Source: Filomicrobium sp.
GTDB lineage: Bacteria > Pseudomonadota > Alphaproteobacteria > Rhizobiales > Hyphomicrobiaceae
Assembly: GCA_029287535.1 (NCBI GenBank)
Contig: JARFQY010000100.1
Span: forward strand, 1 to 34,395
Direction: 5' to 3'
DNA length: 34,395 nucleotides
The number at the start of each line of letters is the position of its first letter. Positions within the stretch are counted from its first letter, which is position 1. The position numbers and the translations under genes are program-made. Below, piece by piece: positions 1-9,084 of this stretch. The notes beneath the pieces are model-generated. The model made no database searches. It was given only the letters and a program-made list of their open reading frames with translations, and was not told where the DNA came from.

Positions 1-1
1 C

Positions 2-850
2 ACCGCAAGGGGGGCGGCGAGGGCGGGAACACTCGGGAACACCCAAACGACAAACTGGCAAATCAATCCCGTCTACGATGTGCCGGCCGGTGGCCTGGTG
101 CGATTACGGATTGCCGTGACCGACACCACGCGCATCTACAAGCTTGTGCTCCCCGATCTGCCGGGAAAGATTATCGCGTGGGATGGTCATCCGGTGAACG
201 AGGCCGTTCCCTGGCCAACCAAAGAAGTGCCTTTGTGGTTGAGCCCTGGGCAACGGGTCGATATTGCGTTGCGCGTTCCCGATGACGAAGGCGTGGATAT
301 TCCACTGAGCGGTTTGTTCGGTCAGACGCTTCGATCGATTGCGACTTTGCGCTCCGTGGGAAGATCGCTGAAGAGGGATTTGGCGGAGCTTGGTCCCCTG
401 CCAGCGAACCCGGTCGCACATCCTGACCTGGCATCCGCCGGCGTTCATGAGCTGTTGTTTGGCTGGTCGCCGGAAGGCAAGGGGCAGAACAACGGCCTAT
501 GCGGGAGCACCGGCTATACGTTCTGGTCGATCGACCGTAAGCCCTGGCCAGGGGACGCCGTAAAACATGTGGGACCGGTTGCGGAGTTGAAGCTGGGGAA
601 GAGCTACGTGCTTCGGTTGCGAAACGACTCCCCTAACATGCATCCCATTCACCTGCATGGGCTGGTCTTCATGCCGATCCGTTCAAACAAGCGCCGACTG
701 GCGAGGAACTGGACCGATACGATTCTGCTTTTGAAGAACGAGACCATCGATATCGCGCTCAAGGCAGATAACCCCGGCGACTGGGCCTTCCATTGCCACG
801 TCATTGAGCACCAGAAGACCGGCTTGGCCGGGTACCTTCGCGTTGTCTAG
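2..850 (+). CDS. Multicopper oxidase, C-terminal part (5' end outside window)
   Basis: The reading frame is open from the first bases of the window, so the gene starts upstream and only about 282 C-terminal residues are visible. The product is a CopA/CueO-type multicopper oxidase, a family that acts in the periplasm, oxidises Cu(I) or phenolic substrates and reduces O2 to water. The last cupredoxin domain carries the copper ligands: HPIHLHG near 637-660 and HCHVIEH near 793-813. The Cys of HCH is the type 1 ligand and the flanking His residues serve the trinuclear centre. The residue at the usual axial position (ten after the Cys) is Leu, not Met, which in this family usually goes with a higher redox potential. 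A GTG at 80 is internal to the domain and is not a credible start. The substrate cannot be told from this part. Confidence 0.9.
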   Translation, partial: TARGAARAGTLGNTQTTNWQINPVYDVPAGGLVRLRIAVTDTTRIYKLVLPDLPGKIIAWDGHPVNEAVPWPTKEVPLWLSPGQRVDIALRVPDDEGVDIPLSGLFGQTLRSIATLRSVGRSLKRDLAELGPLPANPVAHPDLASAGVHELLFGWSPEGKGQNNGLCGSTGYTFWSIDRKPWPGDAVKHVGPVAELKLGKSYVLRLRNDSPNMHPIHLHGLVFMPIRSNKRRLARNWTDTILLLKNETIDIALKADNPGDWAFHCHVIEHQKTGLAGYLRVV

Positions 851-1192
851 AGCGTTTCCAAGGTATTCACAACCAGTGTCTTTTGTCCGTGTCTTGCAAT
901 CCCGGTTCGTTTCGGTTCATGGCGTTAGGCCTGAGCTTTACGCTGCTTCGAATAAGATCACCAACCTTGATGGTATGTCGATCCAAGGTGGGTCACCAGT
1001 TTTGCCAAGATGAATTGGACTGGTGTCGTTCACGGCCGCCGAACCGGTTATCCCCTTAGCTCATAGATCGTTATTTGCTGCAACGGAGATCGCGAGCCAT
1101 AGTGGTCGGAACGATCAACAAAGCGGTCCGTGCAAGTGCAGTTCAGCGGCTGAGAAACGGTACGGAAGAAGCTAATTGGGAGCAGCGCCTCA
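851..1192. other. Intergenic region, no gene seen
   Basis: About 340 bases separate the multicopper oxidase from the protease gene. The short open frames here have no recognisable composition or motif. I see no convincing hairpin with a T-run and no clear promoter, although the promoter of the downstream protease gene must presumably lie here. Confidence 0.6.
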
Positions 1193-3253
1193 ATGGCCCG
1201 GCTAGTCTATGTTGTTACCTTGGCAATCGGCATGCTCACACTTCTGTTGGCGCCGGCGCATGCCAACATCGGCGCGGCCAAGGACTCCGTCGTCTCGGTC
1301 CTTCCTGATCGGCCCGGAAAGCCGCGCGGAGGCGAAGGGGCCAGGCCAGGGGTCGCGCCTGAAGCCACCGGTGTCGTGGTCGGCCCTAACGGGTTGATTG
1401 CAACGGCACTGCATGCGGTTGCCGCCGCCAGAAGAATTGACGTGCGCTTGGCGGATGGACGCATCTTGCCTGCCCAATTTGTTGGGCGGGATAAGCCAAG
1501 TGACATCGCGCTGCTGCTTGTCAACACCAAGATACCGCAGTTTTCATTCGCTCCCGAGCCGTCGTTGGCCCAGCCGGTGTGCGCTATCGCGAATGCCTAC
1601 GGCCTCGGCCTTTCCGTGGCGTGCGGTGTCGTATCGGCCGTCGGCGTCAGCAACGCACGTTTTAATGCCGTGGAGGACTTCATTCAGACTGACGCGGCTG
1701 TGAATCCCGGAAGCTCCGGCGGCGCGCTGGTTGATGCCGATGGCCGGCTTGTCGGAATGATCTCGGCGATCTTCGCGGCCAAGGCGGACACCAACATCGG
1801 CATAAATTTCGCAGTCTCGGCGCGCTTGTTGCAGCGTGTCGTTTCGGCGTTGGCCGCGGACGGGCAAGTCGAATATTTTGCTCCGGGTTGGCGTCTAGCA
1901 AGGCTGTCGCGCAGGGAACTGGCCACCACCGTAGGCGTTCGTGTTGCGAAGGTTTCGGCGCAGGGTGCGGCCGCCGCGGCTGGACTCAAATCCCCCGATA
2001 TTGTTACGCGCATCGGCGACAGTCGCATTCGCACACCGCGCGATGCCGTTGCGGCGCTGGCACTGGTGCGGCCCGGTGAAAGTGTTGAAGTGGACTTTGT
2101 AAGGGCGGGAAGAAAGCGCACCGCAACGCTGTCGTATGGAACGGCTGCGGAGGTCGACACCGCACCCGAAGCTCAGACAGCCGCGACACCGGACTGCCCG
2201 CATCCGCGTCAAGTCTGCGACGTTCGGCAGGCGGTTTTTCCGATCGAGAGCCGCGACCCCCTGGCAAGCGCCGTGCGCATTGGCAACGACTTACTCGTTA
2301 CCAACAGACACGCAATCGGGGCTCGCCGTGATGCGACCGTGAACACGCCGAATGGGCAGCGCCAGGCCCGGGTCATTGCGTCGGCTTACCGAGGTGACCT
2401 TGCGCTGCTGCAGGTCGACGGCTTGCCACCCAATGGGTTGGTGCTGGCGCCAACGCCGGTTGACGCTAATCCTGCCGATGGCCGCTATTTCGTCGTCGGA
2501 GCCGACATTGTAAAAAAGCAAATCCGAGTGTTTAAACCCGGCCGTCTTCTCAGCGAGCCTGCCGAGGGAGCACCACTTGGACGTATTCATGTCGCCGCAC
2601 AGATGCAGCCGGGCGTCAGTGGCGGTGCGCTGGTCGATGGCGATGGCCGCTTGGTTGGTATTGCCGTCGGCGGCGGAGAGGGCCGCAACGAGGCTTTGCC
2701 AATCGGCGGCATCAAAGCCCTGTTGGATGGTCGCAAAGGCGCTGCCGCGGAAGAGAGCCAGAAGGTTTTAGGCGAAGCATTGGAGGCTTGTGAGGCCGCG
2801 CTTGACAAGACTCAGCGGCTGCGACGGGGACAGCGGCCAGAGCCGGCGACGTTGTCGGCGCTGACTTCAAGCTGCTCAGCGTCTGAAAACCCCAGCCTAC
2901 TTCTTCGGGCCGGTCGTCAGCTGGCATTTGCGCGGGCATTCGATGATGCGATCCGATTAACCAACGCAGCCGTGCAACAGACTCCGAACTCGATCAATGC
3001 GCGAATCTCACTGTTGGTTTCCCTGCAACTGGCGGGGCGGTTCGCACAGATGCTGCCGCACGCGAAATGGCTGATGGAAGCCCTCCCCAATGACCCGCAG
3101 GCCCTGCGGTTCTCGATCCAGTCGGGTGTCTGGGGTGGTGAGCCGCAGCTGGCTGAAGCCGCATACCAAAAACTGCTGAAGGTCGATCCCCGCCAGGCGC
3201 AGGCGGCACGCCGCTTCATCGATCGGCCGCCGCGAACACCGCCTCGAAGATGA
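1193..3253 (+). CDS. Secreted double-trypsin protease with PDZ and TPR-like C-terminus
   Basis: A 686-residue protein with a signal peptide ending near AHA-N (residue 24). Domain 1 is a DegP/HtrA-like S1C trypsin fold with an intact triad: His74 (ATALHAV), Asp104 (PSDIALL) and Ser175 (NPGSSGGAL). A PDZ-like domain follows at about 225-310 (VSAQGAAAAAGLKSPDIVTRIG). A second trypsin-like domain at about 340-510 also keeps His373 (VTNRHAIG), Asp402 (YRGDLALL) and Ser476 (QPGVSGGAL). The last ~150 residues are alpha-helical and look like TPR repeats (LLLRAGRQLAFARAFDDAIRL and following). It is likely periplasmic or secreted and degrades or processes damaged or specific proteins. The order trypsin-PDZ-trypsin-TPR is unusual, since HtrA proteins normally end in one or two PDZ domains. 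Its stop lies one base from the stop of the convergent subtilase gene, so the two may work together. Confidence 0.85.
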   Translation: MARLVYVVTLAIGMLTLLLAPAHANIGAAKDSVVSVLPDRPGKPRGGEGARPGVAPEATGVVVGPNGLIATALHAVAAARRIDVRLADGRILPAQFVGRDKPSDIALLLVNTKIPQFSFAPEPSLAQPVCAIANAYGLGLSVACGVVSAVGVSNARFNAVEDFIQTDAAVNPGSSGGALVDADGRLVGMISAIFAAKADTNIGINFAVSARLLQRVVSALAADGQVEYFAPGWRLARLSRRELATTVGVRVAKVSAQGAAAAAGLKSPDIVTRIGDSRIRTPRDAVAALALVRPGESVEVDFVRAGRKRTATLSYGTAAEVDTAPEAQTAATPDCPHPRQVCDVRQAVFPIESRDPLASAVRIGNDLLVTNRHAIGARRDATVNTPNGQRQARVIASAYRGDLALLQVDGLPPNGLVLAPTPVDANPADGRYFVVGADIVKKQIRVFKPGRLLSEPAEGAPLGRIHVAAQMQPGVSGGALVDGDGRLVGIAVGGGEGRNEALPIGGIKALLDGRKGAAAEESQKVLGEALEACEAALDKTQRLRRGQRPEPATLSALTSSCSASENPSLLLRAGRQLAFARAFDDAIRLTNAAVQQTPNSINARISLLVSLQLAGRFAQMLPHAKWLMEALPNDPQALRFSIQSGVWGGEPQLAEAAYQKLLKVDPRQAQAARRFIDRPPRTPPRR

Positions 3254-3254
3254 G

Positions 3255-4550
3255 CTATTTCCTGAGTGGATCTGGTATCCAGCCAACGGCGACCACATCG
3301 CCTTCATAGGGTGAGGGCGTTGCGCGGTCGAACAGCCGCGCTTTGAGCTCGTCGGTCGTGAGCTCAGGTTCCTCGGCAAGAATTCGGGCCGCGAGGGAAG
3401 CGAGCCGAGGCACAGCATAGCTGGTTCCGGACGCGCGCACCTTGGCACCTCGGAAGTCAATAACGGGAACGTTCTCGGCAGGCAGCATGATGTCAACGGT
3501 GGTGCGCCCCCAGTTGGACCCGGGGGCCAGTCTGCCGAACGCGTCGGACGAAGTTACGACAATGACATTACTTAGTCCGAAGGAGGCCGGCCAGAGCGGT
3601 TGCTCATCGAGATCGCGGCCGTTGTTTCCCGCCGAGACGATAGCGAGCATTTGTGGATTGGCCTGCATGGCGGACTTAAAGGTGACCCAGTCTTCCTTTT
3701 TTCGGCTGCCAAGCGGCATCGCGATAATCCGAACGCCGGCGGCGGCGGCATGGTTGACGATCTCGCCCATGCGCGACATGTCGGGACGCGGGTATCGCAA
3801 AGGTACAAGTGCCGCTGTAGGCGCCTCTCGCACTACAATCGATGCAACTGCGGACCCGTGGCGTATGGGTTGAAATGCATTACGCGATACGTCGCCATCG
3901 TAGGGCCATGGGTCATTGTCCCAGAAGTCGAAGCCCAGTGGCTTGCCATCCGGGCCGCGCGCCAATCGATTTCGGAAGATGTCGAGATCGTAGGCCAACC
4001 CTGAGTCGACCAGCGCGACACGCGGACCGCCAGGATCATTCCCCGCTGGCCAAGCTGTTTGCAAGGTCTCGGACCACTTCACCGTCGATAGGTCGCTGTC
4101 CAATTGTTCCAGCGTGACCTCCGGACTGGAAGGATGCCTCACAATGCGGCGGCCGGCGACGATATTGCATGCTCCATCCGCCATGGCCTGGGCGACGGGA
4201 CGTAGTTGCCCTTCGACCGGCCGATGCACTTCCGCCGTGAAGCGGCGCAGCCTACCCTGAGGCTGGACGCGAATGATGTGCAACTCCTCGCCACTTGGTA
4301 GAGCGAAGCGTTGCACGATGCGATTTGTCGAGCGGGTCGGATCTTCTGGTTCTTCGGAGATCAGCCATGCTCCCGGAAGCTCCTGTTGGGCTTCCAGCCC
4401 CCAAAGCGTCTCAGGGCCGCAGAGTCTATTGATTGCAAGGCGCAGCCAGTCCTCTGCCGCGTCCGGCTCCTGCGCGGCGCTTTGTGGCGTCGGGCAAGCC
4501 AGGGCGGCAAGTAAACCGTAGCGAATTATCCGGCCCGTTGTCAGGCCCAT
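3255..4550 (-). CDS. Secreted subtilisin-like serine protease (S8)
   Basis: A 431-residue protein with a hydrophobic N-terminus and a likely signal cleavage near SAA-Q (residue 26). The catalytic triad of the S8 family is visible: Asp182 (RVALVDSGL), His231 (RHGSAVASI) and Ser377 (ASGTSYAVP), with the oxyanion-hole Asn in SAGNNG near residue 309. Residues 30-165 form an N-terminal region that could be a propeptide or a recognition domain; it contains several Cys residues and does not resemble the usual I9 propeptide. There is no C-terminal beta-barrel, so it is not an autotransporter. It converges on the double-trypsin gene with a one-base gap and lies downstream of the SelW-like gene in the same direction. 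The substrate is unknown; a partnership with the trypsin protein is inference. Confidence 0.85.
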   Translation of the reverse strand: MGLTTGRIIRYGLLAALACPTPQSAAQEPDAAEDWLRLAINRLCGPETLWGLEAQQELPGAWLISEEPEDPTRSTNRIVQRFALPSGEELHIIRVQPQGRLRRFTAEVHRPVEGQLRPVAQAMADGACNIVAGRRIVRHPSSPEVTLEQLDSDLSTVKWSETLQTAWPAGNDPGGPRVALVDSGLAYDLDIFRNRLARGPDGKPLGFDFWDNDPWPYDGDVSRNAFQPIRHGSAVASIVVREAPTAALVPLRYPRPDMSRMGEIVNHAAAAGVRIIAMPLGSRKKEDWVTFKSAMQANPQMLAIVSAGNNGRDLDEQPLWPASFGLSNVIVVTSSDAFGRLAPGSNWGRTTVDIMLPAENVPVIDFRGAKVRASGTSYAVPRLASLAARILAEEPELTTDELKARLFDRATPSPYEGDVVAVGWIPDPLRK

Positions 4551-4618
4551 GGCGCTCGTGGGTGGCCCAATGACACCTCTATTGCTAACACTACTGCTGT
4601 CCCCACTCGGTTGGAAAT

Positions 4619-4912
4619 CTAGTCGGTCGGTTTGATGTCTGAGTGGCCTAGTGAGCGCCCTGGCGAAATATGATCACGAACACGCTGCTTGAGTTCCTTG
4701 ACGTCGGGAAAACGGCCCAACTCATGCCGGGACCATATCAGCTCGCCGTTGATATAGATATCGAAACGCCCTCCGTTGCGGTCCGGCGTCAATGTCACCG
4801 AGCCGATTTCCGCGGCGAATGTCGATAGGATCTCTTGCGCCATCCAGTTCGCGCGCAAGCCCCAGTTACAACGACTGCAGTATTCGATTTCAAAATGTGG
4901 TTCTGCTGGCAT
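4619..4912 (-). CDS. SelT/SelW/SelH-family (Rdx) thioredoxin-like protein
   Basis: A 97-residue protein of the Rdx family. The hallmark is the N-terminal redox motif EYCSRC at residues 11-16, a Cys-x-x-Cys version of the Cys-x-x-Sec motif of animal selenoprotein W. This is followed by NWGLRANWMAQEIL, and at the C-terminal half by GELIWSRHE and FPDVKELKQRVRD, all typical of the bacterial family. The length fits the family (about 90-100 residues). It probably acts in the cytoplasm in thiol redox chemistry; no specific substrate is established for bacterial members. It lies 68 bp upstream of the subtilase gene on the same strand, and a shared transcript is possible. Confidence 0.85.
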   Translation of the reverse strand: MPAEPHFEIEYCSRCNWGLRANWMAQEILSTFAAEIGSVTLTPDRNGGRFDIYINGELIWSRHELGRFPDVKELKQRVRDHISPGRSLGHSDIKPTD

Positions 4913-5138
4913 ATTGGTTGGAAAGCGGCATGATTTGTCGATCCCAGCCTACCGGCCCATCGGTACGGCTTCAAGCACGAGGTCATCGTTTGCGCGGCGG
5001 AAGGCGGACGCGACGCGCCGGCGCCGCGCCCTTGTTCTGCGTTGCGTGGGTTCTGCCTGCCATGCGAATGGCGACGGTTCAGAGCCGGGCGGCCGATCCG
5101 TGCCATTCGTGCAATAGGCGAAAAGAGCCGGCCTGCGG

Positions 5139-6779
5139 TTACAGCTCTTCCGGCACCATCTTGATGGCACCACACGGGCATTCGGTTACGCAGATGCCGC
5201 AGCCTTTGCAGAAATCGTAATTGAACGCAAAACGCTTGCCGGGGCCGAGCTTGATGACGGCATTGTCCGGGCAGACGCCATAGCAGTTGTCGCATTCAAA
5301 GCAGTTGCCGCATGACAAGCATCGGCGCGCTTCGTAGAGCGCGTTGGTTTCATCGAGTCCGCCGAGGACTTCGCCGAATGTTGTCTGGCGCCTGGCAATG
5401 TCGAGCGTCTTCTGCACGGTCTCGGGTGCATTGGCGTAGTACCAGGTGTTGAGCTTATCGAACGTTGCAATTTCATGCCGAGATTCGGCCTGATAAAATC
5501 CGCCCTGCAACCACGCATGGATACAGCGCGCCGCATGTTTGCCATGCCCGACAGCAACGGTCACCGTGCGTTCAGAAGGGACCATGTCGCCGCCTGCGAA
5601 GACGCCTTTGTGGCCCGTCATCATCTGTGAGTTCACCTGGATCGTCTTGTCGGCGATTTGGACGCCTTCGAGTTTTTCAACGAATGAAGTGTCGACGTTC
5701 TGGCCAAGGGCCATTACGACCGTGTCGGCTTCGATCTCGTCGTATTCGCCGGTGGGTACGGGCCGGCCGTCTTCGTTCAGACGCATGCGCTCGACCATGA
5801 TCTTGTCTTCACCCATTTCCTTGATGGTCGTGAGCCAATTGACGACGATGCCTTCTTCCATGGCTTCATCCATCTCGAAGTCATGCGCGGGCATCTGCTC
5901 GCGGGTGCGGCGATAGACAATCACGGCTTCTTCAGCCCCGAGCCGTTTGGCTGTGCGGGCCACGTCGACGGCTGTATTGCCCCCGCCGTAGACAACGACA
6001 CGGCGGCCGAGCATCGGGGCCTCTTCGCCTGTTTCCATCTCGCGAAGGACATTGACTGCGTCGAGGATACGGCCGGCGTCCGCTGCCGGGATGTTGACCC
6101 GGTTGGCCAGATGCGCCCCGATGGCGAGGAAGACTGCATCAAAACCGCCGTCGGCCTTTTCTTTCTCGATGTCTTCGACTTTGCGGTTCAGGACGAACTC
6201 AACGCCCATGTCGGCGATCCGCTGGATGTTGGCTTCGACGATGTCGCGCGGCAGGCGGTAAGCGGGAATGCCAAAACGCATCATGCCGCCGGCGATGGGC
6301 CCGGCTTCATAGATAGTTACATCGTGACCGAGGCGGCGCAGATGATAGGCCGCGGACAGGCCCGACGGTCCTGCCCCAACGATGAGGATTTTCTTGCCGC
6401 TGGGTTCGCCGATGACTTCAGGTTTCCATCCTTTCTTGATTGCTTCGTCATCGAGAAACCGTTCCACGGCGTGGATGTTCACCGCCGTGTCGATGTCCTT
6501 GCGATTGCATGCGCCTTCGCAAGGATGGTAGCAGGCGCGACCCATGATCCCCGGTAGTGGGTTGTTGCGCATGATTTCCTGCCAGGCGGCGTGGTAGTCG
6601 CCTTCTTCGGCATGGGCGAGCCAAGCCTGTATATTCTCGCCGGCCGGGCAAGCGTCGTTGCACGGCGGGAGGCGGTCCAGGTAGACCGGACGTTCAGTGC
6701 GCCAGGACCCCGTTTGGTTTTCCAGGCTGGTGCCAACCTCTAATGTGATGGCGAATGGTGCGGTCGTTGGAACGGTCAT
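5139..6779 (-). CDS. GltD/NfnB-like NAD(P)H flavoprotein with C-terminal 2x[4Fe-4S] ferredoxin domain, POR-associated
   Basis: A 546-residue protein. The N-terminal region carries Cys40, Cys44, Cys83, Cys87 and Cys91, the Fe-S pattern of glutamate synthase beta subunit and dihydropyrimidine dehydrogenase. Next come an FAD-binding Rossmann motif (GAGPSG at 135-140) and an NAD(P)-binding motif (GGGNTAVD from 265). The last 60 residues form a PorD-like ferredoxin domain with clusters at Cys487-503 and Cys524-536 (CKGCGIC, TECP). Its start codon overlaps the stop of the beta subunit gene by 4 bp (ATGA), so the two are translationally coupled. The likely role is to take electrons released by the 2-oxoacid oxidoreductase and pass them through Fe-S and FAD to NAD(P)+, replacing both the delta subunit and a free ferredoxin:NADP reductase. 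That role is inferred from domains and context. Confidence 0.88.
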   Translation of the reverse strand: MTVPTTAPFAITLEVGTSLENQTGSWRTERPVYLDRLPPCNDACPAGENIQAWLAHAEEGDYHAAWQEIMRNNPLPGIMGRACYHPCEGACNRKDIDTAVNIHAVERFLDDEAIKKGWKPEVIGEPSGKKILIVGAGPSGLSAAYHLRRLGHDVTIYEAGPIAGGMMRFGIPAYRLPRDIVEANIQRIADMGVEFVLNRKVEDIEKEKADGGFDAVFLAIGAHLANRVNIPAADAGRILDAVNVLREMETGEEAPMLGRRVVVYGGGNTAVDVARTAKRLGAEEAVIVYRRTREQMPAHDFEMDEAMEEGIVVNWLTTIKEMGEDKIMVERMRLNEDGRPVPTGEYDEIEADTVVMALGQNVDTSFVEKLEGVQIADKTIQVNSQMMTGHKGVFAGGDMVPSERTVTVAVGHGKHAARCIHAWLQGGFYQAESRHEIATFDKLNTWYYANAPETVQKTLDIARRQTTFGEVLGGLDETNALYEARRCLSCGNCFECDNCYGVCPDNAVIKLGPGKRFAFNYDFCKGCGICVTECPCGAIKMVPEEL

Positions 6780-7807
6780 GCCAGCGTCTCCTCGTCTTCA
6801 CGCAGAAGATCGAACTCCTTGATGTTGGCGTCGCACTTGGCTTGCAGCTGGGAGATGGCCTCCTGGCCCTTCTCCGACTTGAAAAGGTGAGCAAAGCGAC
6901 GCTGCGGTTTGAGATACTCAGTTACGGGCACCCGGCGGCGGATGGCCTTACTTGCCGTGACGCGCCCGGATTCAGCTTCGAACAGCGGGAACATCCCGGT
7001 CTCGACGACGAGCCGTGCAAGATTGATGGTCTGGTCACTGGCCGAACCCCAACCCAACGGACATGGCACGTAAATGTGGATGTAGCGCGCGCCGCGGAAT
7101 TCCATTGCGCGCGTGATTTTCGCTTCCAGGTCCTGAAGGTAGCCGACGGAGGCGGTGGCCACATAGGGGATGTCATGGGCCATTGCGATCTTTGGCAGGT
7201 TCTTGCCCGTGCCAAACCCGTTTCCGTGGTGGTCGCCGATCGGCATTGTCGTTGCCGTGCGCGCGCCACCCGGTGTTGCCCCCGAGCGCTGCACGCCAGT
7301 GTTCATGTAAGCCTCATTGTCGTAGCAGATGTAGAGGACGTCATCGTTGCGCTCGAACATGCCAGACAGGCAGCCGAACCCGATATCGACGGTACCTCCG
7401 TCGCCGCCTTGCGCGATGATACGGACATCGTCGCGCCCCTTGGCCTTCATCGCAGCGGCCATGCCGGTTGCAACGGCCGGGGCATTGCCGAAAAGCGAAT
7501 GCATCCATGGGATCTGCCAGGACGTTTCCGGGTACGGGGTGGTAAAAACCTCAAGACATCCGGTCGCGTTCGCGGCCATGATCTTGCCGCCGGTCAGACG
7601 CATCGCGGTATCGAGCGCATAACGTGCGCCCAAGGCCTCGCCGCACCCCTGACAGGCGCGGTGGCCGGATGTAATCGCGTTGCTGCGGTCCATGCTGGCC
7701 TGCACGGACCGAGTTTCGGCGTTCACCAGCCGGTTGCCGACGGTGAAGGTTCCCTTTTGGTAAAACTTGACCTTTTGGGACGGTGAGAGGTCTTCGTTCG
7801 AGGGCAT
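6776..7807 (-). CDS. porB: Pyruvate:ferredoxin oxidoreductase beta subunit (TPP-binding)
   Basis: A 343-residue protein. HRACQGCGEALGARY near the N-terminus supplies two Cys ligands of a [4Fe-4S] cluster, with further Cys in ATGCLEV and YVPCPLGW, as in PorB. The TPP/Mg site is at GGDGGTVDIG, and YDNEAYMNTGVQRS follows, which is strongly characteristic of pyruvate rather than 2-oxoglutarate enzymes. It catalyses oxidative decarboxylation of a 2-oxoacid, most likely pyruvate, with CoA to an acyl-CoA, CO2 and low-potential electrons, in complex with the alpha and gamma subunits. It lies 14 bp after the alpha gene and overlaps the GltD-like gene by 4 bp. 2-Ketoisovalerate is an alternative substrate, but the neighbouring lactate dehydrogenase argues for pyruvate. 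Confidence 0.88.
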   Translation of the reverse strand: MPSNEDLSPSQKVKFYQKGTFTVGNRLVNAETRSVQASMDRSNAITSGHRACQGCGEALGARYALDTAMRLTGGKIMAANATGCLEVFTTPYPETSWQIPWMHSLFGNAPAVATGMAAAMKAKGRDDVRIIAQGGDGGTVDIGFGCLSGMFERNDDVLYICYDNEAYMNTGVQRSGATPGGARTATTMPIGDHHGNGFGTGKNLPKIAMAHDIPYVATASVGYLQDLEAKITRAMEFRGARYIHIYVPCPLGWGSASDQTINLARLVVETGMFPLFEAESGRVTASKAIRRRVPVTEYLKPQRRFAHLFKSEKGQEAISQLQAKCDANIKEFDLLREDEETLA

Positions 7808-7821
7808 GATCTCGTTCTTTC

Positions 7822-9084
7822 CTAGCTGGCGTTCGCGGCGGAAGCCTCATCGCGGTAAAGGCTTTTGAGGATGTTTTCGGCGATCGGCCCAGCTCCGATT
7901 TGAGCGTGCTGGCGCGCAAGTTCGGCGTCGACAACATCCCGGCGCAGATCGAGGAAATGAAGATCCTCAAGTTTGTCGGCGTGGGCTGATTCAAACAGTG
8001 TCGTCAGCGACGGCACGGTAATCGGCCTGCCGCCGAGTCCTGCGACCACGGTATGGACATGGATGCCGCTGCCCTGCATCGCCATCATGATGTTGTTTGC
8101 GACGACGCCACCGAAACCAACGGCCAGGGACTTCTCCAAAACAACGATGCGTTTTGCTCCGCTGAGTTCCTTGCGCAGTGCCTGTAACGGAAATGGCCGG
8201 AATGACCCGATTGTGACCACCCCTATCTTGGTGCCGCCTTCGCGGAGCTGATCGACGGTATCCTTCACGGTGCCAGCGACAGACCCCAATGTTACGATGA
8301 CGGTTTCCGCGTCATCGACCTTGTAGCCGTGCATTAGCCCACCGCTGTCACGTCCGAACAGCGTCTTGAATTCGGCGGCGACCTCCGGGATCACCTCGAG
8401 TGCCTGGACCTGCTTGTCATGGGCAAGATAGCGTACCTCCATGAAGGCATCTGGACCCACCATTGCGCCAATGGAGTAAGGGTTGGCGGGGTCAAGCACC
8501 TGTCGGGGTTCGAACGGTGGCAGGAACTTGTCGACGGTCTCCTGGTCAGGCATATCCACGCGCTCGTAAGCGTGTGTGAGAATGAAGCCGTCCATGCACA
8601 CCATGACCGGACACGAGAGCCGTTCGGCGATTTTGAAAGCCTGGATGTGCAGGTCGAGCGCTTCCTGATTGGTTTCCGCGAACAACTGGATCCAGCCGGC
8701 GTCACGCATCGACATGCTGTCGGTGTGATCGTTCCAGATGTTGATTGGGGCACCGATCGCGCGGTTGGCGACGGTCATAACGATTGGAAGGCCGAGACCA
8801 GCTGCGTTGTACACCGCTTCGGCCATGTATAGGAGGCCCTGGCTGGCGGTCGCTGTATAACTGCGCGCGCCCGCTGCTGATGACCCGATTGCGACTGAGA
8901 GTGCCGCAAATTCGCTTTCGACATTGATGAACTCGCAGTTGCCGACGCGCCCTTCTCGTACGAGTTCGCCACAGCGCTCAACGATGTGCGTCTGGGGGCT
9001 GATTGGATAAGCGCAGATCACCTCCGGCCGGCAAAGCGCGACGGCCTCTGCAACGGCGTGACTTCCCTCAAGCTGTTTGAGCAT
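7822..9084 (-). CDS. porA: Pyruvate:ferredoxin oxidoreductase alpha subunit
   Basis: A 420-residue protein beginning MLKQLEGSHAVAEAVALC. The N-terminal pyrimidine-binding domain has the family sequence VICAYPISPQTHIVE and NVESEFAALSVAIGSSAAGAR, followed by TATASQGLLYMAE. The C-terminal domain II has VVTIGSFRPFPLQALRKEL, typical of POR alpha chains. The frame is open farther upstream to 9264, but ATG at 9084 starts exactly where family members start and has AAGGA upstream. It therefore overlaps the gamma gene by 17 bp. With beta and gamma it forms the 2-oxoacid oxidoreductase. The enzyme class is generally oxygen-sensitive, which fits the FNR-type box at the head of this gene cluster. Confidence 0.88.
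   Translation of the reverse strand: MLKQLEGSHAVAEAVALCRPEVICAYPISPQTHIVERCGELVREGRVGNCEFINVESEFAALSVAIGSSAAGARSYTATASQGLLYMAEAVYNAAGLGLPIVMTVANRAIGAPINIWNDHTDSMSMRDAGWIQLFAETNQEALDLHIQAFKIAERLSCPVMVCMDGFILTHAYERVDMPDQETVDKFLPPFEPRQVLDPANPYSIGAMVGPDAFMEVRYLAHDKQVQALEVIPEVAAEFKTLFGRDSGGLMHGYKVDDAETVIVTLGSVAGTVKDTVDQLREGGTKIGVVTIGSFRPFPLQALRKELSGAKRIVVLEKSLAVGFGGVVANNIMMAMQGSGIHVHTVVAGLGGRPITVPSLTTLFESAHADKLEDLHFLDLRRDVVDAELARQHAQIGAGPIAENILKSLYRDEASAANAS

Noticed and set aside
5883-6557. 224-codon plus-strand open frame opposite the GltD-like gene
   Set aside because: Antisense to FAD and NAD(P) motifs; no recognisable protein features.
6755-7786. 343-codon plus-strand open frame opposite the POR beta gene
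   Set aside because: The other strand has all POR beta motifs. This translation has none, so it is a shadow.
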